A DNA stretch of 64,000 nucleotides from Cryptomeria japonica (taxonomy: Eukaryota > Streptophyta > Pinopsida > Cupressales > Cupressaceae): assembly GCF_030272615.1 (NCBI RefSeq), contig NC_081411.1:826456397-826520396 (forward strand), in the 5' to 3' direction. A program made the position numbers and the translations under genes. This document shows, one piece after another, positions 57,851-64,000 of this stretch (position 1 is its first letter; every line of letters starts with the position of its first letter). The notes under the pieces are model-generated. The model saw nothing but the letters and a program-made list of their open reading frames with translations, had not been told where the DNA came from and ran no database searches.

Positions 57851-58327
57851 ATGTGGGTCAGACAGCTTTTCTGTCGGTGATGAAAGCGTTGAACTAGTTC
57901 TACTTTTAAAAATTATGTGAGACATTTTTAATTTATTTGATTCAGTGTTATTTGAAAAAACATTTATCAATGATGTTTCCTTTCTCCAAGAATTGGATCT
58001 AGGATCTTTCTGTCAGATATGTAACATCCAATGACTAAATGTTTTCTTTATAAATGCTTATTTTTCTTAATTATCATCTGAGTGTGAATTATAATTTATA
58101 TCTGTGTGGAAGAAGAAGATACAAGCTGAAGACTCGTGCGCAAGTAAATTTTGTAAAAGAAAGCAAGCAAGCATTATCTTGAATGACATGGAAACAAGCT
58201 CATCAATTGCCTAAAAGAGAGCAATTGGAGACAAGTAGAGGAAAGTCTTAAAGGGTGATAAATACATAGAGAATATGCAATACAAACAAACAATGTCTGG
58301 AGTGTGTGATGTAATGTCTCTAATTTA

Positions 58328-58961
58328 TGTTGGGAGGGACTAATTGATTTTGGAGTTCCTGCGAAACCTATTGGGCCATGCTTGGAGGAAATCAATGTGT
58401 TCATGAAAGGACCACCATTTTTCTATTATAAAAATGATATTTTTGCACCGAAGGATATTTGGAAGGCAATATCTGAAAATTTCTATAGTGTGGAACCAGA
58501 GTTGGCAGACTGGAAGTACTTTTCAGCTTCTAGAAGACCAAGAGGTCATGTACACAATCTCCCAATAGAAGGGCGATTTCAAGCATTACCTCTCCCCCCC
58601 ATGACTATGTAGGAAGAACTTCCTTAGACAAAAGACTATTGGCCTCTATGGGATCAAAGAAAAAATTGAATTGCTAGAATGTAGACAATGTGGTGGTGTC
58701 CTTCATGAAGAACTCTGCACTATAATTGAAAATTGACAAGGGAAACTGCAAGATAGTGAATAGAAATACATTCTTGAAAAGTAGGAAGAATGGATCTTGG
58801 TTTGGGTGAGGCTAGGTCAGGTGGCTCCTATAGAGGTTGATGAGATAGAAATCATATTAGGATTTGAAAAATATCACACTCGTGGAGCTTCATGTGCGAC
58901 TGATCGATTGCACTATTTGGGAAATGCATTCCAAATAGATACAGTTGCATACCATTTATCT
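58328..58961 (+). pseudogene. DRM-type DNA methyltransferase fragment, left arm
   Basis: Reads GPPFFYYKNDIFAPKDIWKA, NFYSVEPELADWKYFSASRR, PRGHVHNLPIEGRFQALPLP, then, after stops and a frame change, WILVWV.LGQVAPIEVDEI, ILGFEKYHTRGASCATDR and YLGNAFQIDTVAYHLS. These match the catalytic part of plant DRM enzymes (circularly permuted C5-cytosine methyltransferases of RNA-directed DNA methylation) up to just before the SAM-binding motif I. Stops lie near 58609, 58625 and 58660-58750. It is a dead fragment. Confidence 0.85.
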
Positions 58962-59587
58962 GTATGCAACAGTATCTATTTGGAATGCATTACCCAAACA
59001 ACGCAATCGATTAGTCACACACGAAGTTCCACGAGTGTGATCTTTTTCAAATCCTAATATGAATTCTATCTCGTCAACCTCTAGAGGAGCCACCTGACCT
59101 GGCCCCACCCAAACCAAGATCCATTCTTCCCACTTTTCAAGAATGCATTTCTATTCACTATCTTTCAATTTCCCTCGTGAATTTTCAATTATACTACAAA
59201 GTTCTTCACGAAGGACACCACCACATAGTCTATAGTCTAGTAATTCAATTTTTTTCTTTTATCCCATGGAGGCCAATAGTCCTTTGTCTAAGAAAGTGCT
59301 TCCTCAATAGTCATGGGGGGGAGAGGTAATGCTTGAAATCACCCTTCTATTGTGAGATTGTTTACATAACCTCTTGGTCTTCTGGAAGCTGAAAAGTACT
59401 TCGAGTTCGCCAACTCTGATTCCACACTATAGAAATTGTTGGATATTGCCTTCCAAATATCTTTCGATGCAAAAGCATCATTCTCATAATAGAAAAAAGG
59501 TGGACCTTGCATGAACACATTGATTTCTCCAAGCATGGCCCAATAGGTTTCCAATGAACTCCAAAACAAGTTAGTCCCTCCGGACAT
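58956..59587 (-). pseudogene. DRM-type DNA methyltransferase fragment, right arm
   Basis: Mirror copy of the left-arm fragment. The outer part is open for 82 codons (59587-59339): FWSSLETYWAMLGEINVFMQ, GPPFFYYENDAFASKDIWKA, SVESELANSKYFSASRRPRG, NNLTIEG. The inner part towards 58962 is broken. Some residues are closer to the DRM consensus than in the left arm (YYEN, NSKYF), so the two arms have diverged independently since duplication. Confidence 0.85.
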
Positions 59588-60065
59588 AAATTAGAGACGT
59601 CACATCACACACTCTAGACATTGTTTGTTTGTATTGCATACTCTCTATGTATTTATCACCCTTTAACACTTTCCTCTTCTTTTCTCCAATTGCTCTCTTC
59701 TAGGCAACTGATGAGATTGTTTCCATGTCATTCAAGATAATGCTTGCTTACTTTCTTTTATGAAATTTACTTGCACATGAGTCTTCATCTTGTATCTTCT
59801 ACTTCCGCATAGATATAAATTTTAATTCATGCTTAGATGATAATTAAATAAAATAAGCATTTGTAAAGAAAATATTTAGTCATTGGATGTTACATAGTAT
59901 ATGACGGAAAGATCCTAGATCCAATTCTTGGAGAAAGGAAACATCATTGATAATTTTTTTTCAAATAACACTGAATCAAATAAATTAAAAATGTTTCATG
60001 TAATTTTTAAAAGTAGAACTCATGCAATGCTTTCAGGCACCAATGGCAAAGCCGTCTGACCCACA

Positions 60066-60869
60066 AAATTATCCATAATAAAATAAATCACTATAATAGG
60101 CTATTATAAAGAATCTATACAAAAATATGAAAGAACATTAAATTTCCATTACAAACCCATAAACCATTAAAGAGTGAAAATAGATATAAATTTGTAAATG
60201 TCTCCCTACAAACACCACAACCATAACCAAAACCAAAAATATTCTTACCCACAAAAACTAAGTAGTTGGTGAGTTGCAAGTCTACAACATCTCTTAGATG
60301 ATTGAACCATTTTTTAATTTTGTTCTTCTAATTAGTCAATGGATTTAGTTGCATGTACAAGTTTTCTATTTGAAGCCTTTCGTTTCCGTCTACATCATTC
60401 TTCATGTCTATAATATTGGATAGTTGTACAATTTGTGATGCTATAATATCTATGTGACCCTTAATATCCTTAGTATATTTAGGCCATTGCCTTTAAAAAA
60501 TGTATGGCGTCACTACATCTTTTACACTTCTCTAAAAAGAAAATTATGCTTTCTTGTAGTTGGATATGTGTTGCTACACATCTAATCACCAAAGCTTCTA
60601 GTCTTTTCTCTTCCACCTTTTCTCTACATCCTTCAATTAAACTTTGGCTTCCAATTTGAAATAATCTTCATTAAATCCATTAAGCATCAATTTTTTTTTT
60701 CTCTGCACTTGACAAAGACTCATCCAAAAATACTTCTATAAGTCCTTCATGGAGGACTTTCATTGCATCATTAATAAGTTATGATCCCTATATTAGAAAC
60801 AAATCGTATGCAAGGGAGACAATCACTTAAGGTCCATCTGATCTCGAGACATTGATGCCTACTTTAGCA
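60066..60869. other. Unassigned sequence right of the palindrome
   Basis: AT-rich. On the minus strand between about 60495 and 60220 there is a coding-like stretch with one stop (KDIKGHIDIIASQIVQLSNI, GNERLQIENLYMQLNPLTN) that I do not recognise. It may be another old gene fragment. Confidence 0.35.
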
Positions 60870-61567
60870 TGTCACATCCTGAATTGACAAGACTAGGATG
60901 CCTTAGGTGCCCTGGTACTCGTGTTTGGGACCCAAAATATGACCCCTCATTTCTTGCCTCATGTGTGAGAAAAAATTCAAACAATTTATGTATGATTACA
61001 TATAAAGGAAGCCTACCCTGTCATTTGAAGGGGTCTACCTACAATTCAAGTGATCTCTTAATTATAAAATCAATTCAATTCCAAGTGAACAAGAAATCAA
61101 GCATTCATCAAGCATTGAAGGAGAATTCAAGTTAAATCACAACATTCATGATCAACAGTCTGCATGACATCCTAAAACCTCATGTGAGGATTCAAGAAAG
61201 ATTCATCAAGGTATCAAGTTCAATTTTAAGAATTTTTAGATTAGATCTAAAGGGGTCATTTTAAAGAGGGAGGAAGAGATCTTTTCCTAAAGATGTCTAT
61301 CTCCAAAAATAGAGGAGATATTTAATAAATATATCATATTTTAAATTAAGAAATGGGTAGGAGATTAAGAATACAAACCTTCCATATTGCACACTTCAAG
61401 GTATATTCAAACCTATTTGACCTAGGAAAGCCCCCATCAACAAACCTATTTTCATCATTTTGTGTGTAGGAAATTGATTTGGGAGTTATGTGTAAAGAAT
61501 TTGGCAAAGTAAACGATGACAATCAAACTCAAATTTTGATGGAATGAAAAGCAGAAGAGTAGGCCAA
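60870..61567 (+). repeat. LTR-like direct repeat, copy A
   Basis: TGTCACATCCTG at 60870 looks like a Gypsy LTR start. A TATAAAGGAAGCC promoter-like block follows at 61001, and near 61209 AGGTATCAAGTTC resembles a decayed iMet primer site. From 61001 onward it is repeated as copy B. No internal coding region is attached. Confidence 0.45.
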
Positions 61568-61689
61568 TTCCATACACCTTCCTTTACTATTTTAAAAATA
61601 TCATCAACCAAAATATTGTGCAACAGTAGTATGGAGTGCATTTCATCTATTTTATGCCCAAAGATTTCATCATGCCACTTTCTTTTCAA

Positions 61690-61857
61690 AGGTGACTGAT
61701 CGATTGCGCTGTTTGGGTAATGCATTCCAAATAGATATAGTTGCATACCATTTATCTGTCTTGAAAGCCTTTTATCCTAATGGCATTAAATTAAAGTTCT
61801 CTCTATTTTTTGGTCATCTCCGGAGCAGAGGTTGCTTTGCATCGACCTGGGATACAT
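61690..61857 (+). pseudogene. DRM-type fragment including motif I region
   Basis: Reads TDRLRCLGNAFQID.VAYHLS (overlapping the end of the first palindrome's fragment) and continues VLKAFYPNGIK.KFSLFFG, then after a frame change GAEVALHRPG. These correspond to the DRM segment spanning the SAM-binding motif I (consensus SLFSGIGG.EVALHR). The fragment is broken and short. Confidence 0.8.
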
Positions 61858-61985
61858 TTAACTTGTGTTGTATATGCGGAAATATGTATCCTAGGTCGAT
61901 GCAATGTAACCTCTGCTCCACCAATACCAGATAGAAGAGAAAGTGCTTTAATTTAAAATCATCAGGATAAAATGCTTTCAAGACA
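61757..61985. repeat. Small inverted repeat of the DRM motif I segment
   Basis: The left arm 61757-61857 (starts TGTCTTGAAAG) mirrors the right arm 61884-61985 (ends CTTTCAAGACA) around a 26-nt spacer. Inner stems are GGATACAT / ATGTATCC. It holds the DRM stretch that directly follows the point where the large palindrome turns. Confidence 0.9.
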
Positions 61986-61994
61986 TATATTATG

Positions 61995-62435
61995 TATAAA
62001 AGGAAGCCTACCCTGCCATTTGAAGGGGTTTACCTACAATTCAAGTCATCTCTTAATTATAAAATCAACTCAATTCCAAGTGAACAAGCAATCAAGGATT
62101 CATCAAGCATTGAAGGAGAATTCAAGTTAACTCACACCATTCTACATGACATCTTAAAACCTTGTGTCAAGATTCAAGAAAGATTCATAAAGGTATCATG
62201 TTACATTTTAAGAATTTTTAGGTTAGATCTATCCTTTCCCTCAAAAGGAAAACATTATACTTCAAGGTTAATTCACAACCCGAGGTTTGACTTAGGAAAG
62301 CCCCCATCAACAAACCTATTTTTCATCATTTTGTATGTAGGAAACTGATTTAGGAGTTACATGTGAAGAATTTGGAAAAGTAAATGATAATCAAACTCAA
62401 ATTTTGATGGCATGAAAAGCATAAGAGTGGGTCAT
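61995..62435 (+). repeat. LTR-like direct repeat, copy B
   Basis: Repeats 61001-61567 from TATAAAAGGAAGCCTACCCTG to GGCATGAAAAGCATAAGAGTG, lacking an inner stretch of about 120 bp present in copy A. Copies A and B flank the second DRM fragment in direct orientation. Confidence 0.85.
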
Positions 62436-64000
62436 TTCACACCTCCTAGTCCCAATAATTTTTGACAACCTTTTGATAGTAGATTCTGTGTACCATCCTA
62501 ATCCAAAAAATATTCATTTTGTCTACATCTGACAAGTGGAGGATCTGGTCGATCCGTACCTCCTAGTCTCAACAATTCTACATGAACACTCTATCATGGG
62601 AGAAGAGATATGACTTCTAGGTCTACTAAGGAGATGCTTACTATTAGTCATATGATAAGAGAAAATAGAAGAAACATGAATACTACTAGCTAAAAAGTTG
62701 TGTAATGTTGGGTGATTCATGTTACATCATGGATTTTATTGGCTAGCAAGTTGTGTTATGCTAGGTGATCCATGATAGAGAAGATTAACAAACAAAACCA
62801 TTTGTTCGCAAGGCAATCCAAAAACTCTACTACAAAATGGTTGTTGTAGTGACACAAAACACAAACAACAATAATAACCAACACTTGGAAAGGTGTAAAC
62901 AACAACAATGGTCACACTAGCATTAATCCATGCAATTCCAAGTAACAAATCTCAAACAAATAATTACCATGCCCTAGGGGGCTCTATGTACCACAACACT
63001 TCTAGTTTGAGGATATAACATAAATGAATTAAAACGAGAAAAAAGGAGAGCTCATATGCCTCCCCTTAAGATGTCAACATACCTCTAGGTTGATATCTTA
63101 AGGTAGATAGTGATCAAGGCCGATAAGCACATTCAACACCAAGAAGATACCCTTAATAAACATACATGCATTCCAAGCTAGGAAGAAAGATCCTTGTACA
63201 TGCCTCATTTCTATAAGAAAGGAAGAGATAGTTGTAAAAGAGATTTTATGGAAAAATTAAACATAATTTAAATGAAGGCAACCAAAATAATGTAGAGAGA
63301 TAAAAAAAAAACTCTATAGAGCAACTATGTTACATACCTCAAATACAAAATTGTAGGGTGGAATAGTAAAAAAATGGCATATCAAGGAAAGAATGAAAGA
63401 TCCACACCAAATTCTTATATAATGTAGTCCAGTTGAAGGATTTTCATTCAATACAAGTTAGTGAAGGGGTCATTATGATGATTTATTTGAAGGTTCATAA
63501 GTTAAAGGTAGTCACTAACATATAAAGAGTGAATAAATTGAAGAGCCTAATGAATTGCCAGTGTAGCATGAGGATGTATGATGTTAACAATAACAAAATG
63601 ATATTATAATGGTGGTGAAACTACAAAACGTTTTGATCATATTTTTATTGAGCATGAAAGCAACCACCTTGAGCTCATGAATGATAGGCATCATGTTGTA
63701 GAGTATCAACCCTTGTTGAACAAGGGTGTCACATTTTTGAGGCTCGATCAATGCAAGGAGACATTTTGTGTATATGAAGTGGTTTCAATTAGCTATTTTG
63801 TGTATAAGTAGAGAGGAGAGGTTGATGTCTTTGTTTATTTGCCTACAAAACAATGAAAGAGGTCCTAATAAAGGAACACACATGTCTAAGCAAGGAGAGA
63901 AATTGGATTTAGGACAATTCTATGCAAGAAAGGATATCGAGTTATAAAAGATAAAATTCAACAAAGGTAAAGTGGATCCTTAAAAAAGAACAATTGACAA
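62436..64000. other. AT-rich sequence to the right edge, no gene supported
   Basis: A short duplication of CTAGCAAGTTGTGT...GGTGATTCATG type lies near 62690-62775. Otherwise only scattered short frames; no domain, LTR end or RNA gene was recognised. Confidence 0.5.

Larger units (their letters stand above)
57853..60065. repeat. 2.2-kb inverted repeat (palindrome) carrying DRM sequence
   Basis: The left arm (57853-58952) is the reverse complement of the right arm (58962-60065), with scattered mismatches and small indels, around a 9-nt spacer (58953-58961). The inner stems GTTGCATAC / GTATGCAAC are perfect. The outer ends are GTGGGTCAGAC (57853) and GTCTGACCCAC (60054). Both arms contain the same pieces of a DRM-type methyltransferase gene plus about 500 bp of non-coding flank. 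Confidence 0.92.

Noticed and set aside
58797-59057. 86-codon frame crossing the palindrome centre as a distinct gene
   Set aside because: Its first half is the DRM fragment and its second half is the mirror arm read in antisense; the fusion is an artefact of the turn-around.
61486-61746. 86-codon minus-strand frame (KRKWHDEIFGHKIDEMHSI)
   Set aside because: It overlaps the DRM fragment antisense and a direct repeat. Some coding-like text, but no family recognised, so not called as a gene.
62523-62948. Minus-strand frames near the right edge (65 and 70 codons)
   Set aside because: No motif support, and they sit in locally duplicated spacer.

Overview
This window looks like nuclear DNA of a seed plant with a large, retrotransposon-rich genome, most likely a gymnosperm (conifer). 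Supporting signs are a CYP85-clan (CYP716/725/728-like) P450 first exon at the left edge, very long Tat-lineage Ty3/Gypsy elements, nested insertions, AT-rich spacers and almost no intact genes. The organism assignment is inference; no marker gene fixes it. The only protein-coding gene that looks intact is P450 exon 1 (1172-2153, minus strand). Its remaining exons must lie left of the window.

Layout. 1-4322: P450 intron, exon 1 and upstream region, with 72-, 66- and 661-bp tandem duplications. 4328-12259: a complete but mutated Ty3/Gypsy chromovirus (E1) with 1.63-kb LTRs, a tRNA-iMet primer site, gag-PR-RT-RH-INT-chromodomain, and a CCACA target duplication. 12265-17150: AT-rich spacer. About 17.2-20.15 kb: a 5'-truncated Copia-type element whose pol is missing and replaced by a frame of unknown origin. 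20149-36513: a minus-strand non-autonomous Gypsy element (E2, gag-protease only, CATAT target duplication). Its 5' LTR was split by a second member of the same family (E3, 27567-35877), which is itself a recombinant with three LTR pieces. 37073-53297: a 16.2-kb minus-strand Tat-lineage element (E4, ATATA target duplication) with gag, PR, RT, RNase H, a second archaeal-type RNase H and INT. It also carries a plant-mobile-domain (PMD) reading frame on the opposite strand.

53303-64000 has no intact gene. It holds a diverged LTR of the E2/E3 family (56652-57522), apparently cut by the end of a CACTA-like DNA transposon (57523). Next comes a palindrome of about 2.2 kb (57853-60065) with a 9-nt spacer. 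Both arms carry pseudogene pieces of a DRM-type (domains rearranged) DNA methyltransferase, the de novo enzyme of RNA-directed DNA methylation. About 1.8 kb further on, a smaller palindrome (61757-61985) carries the next stretch of the same gene.

How it fits together. The elements record a series of insertions: E3 is inside E2, and E2 abuts the Copia end. Most stops in the antisense PMD frame are of the kind expected from decay of methylated CHG/CG cytosines. The DRM inverted repeat is the most interesting locus. If transcribed, it would fold into a long hairpin and could give small RNAs against DRM, which is itself part of the methylation machinery that silences elements like these. That is a hypothesis; the sequence shows only the palindrome and the DRM similarity. 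All domain calls come from reading translations and recalling family motifs; no database search was run.
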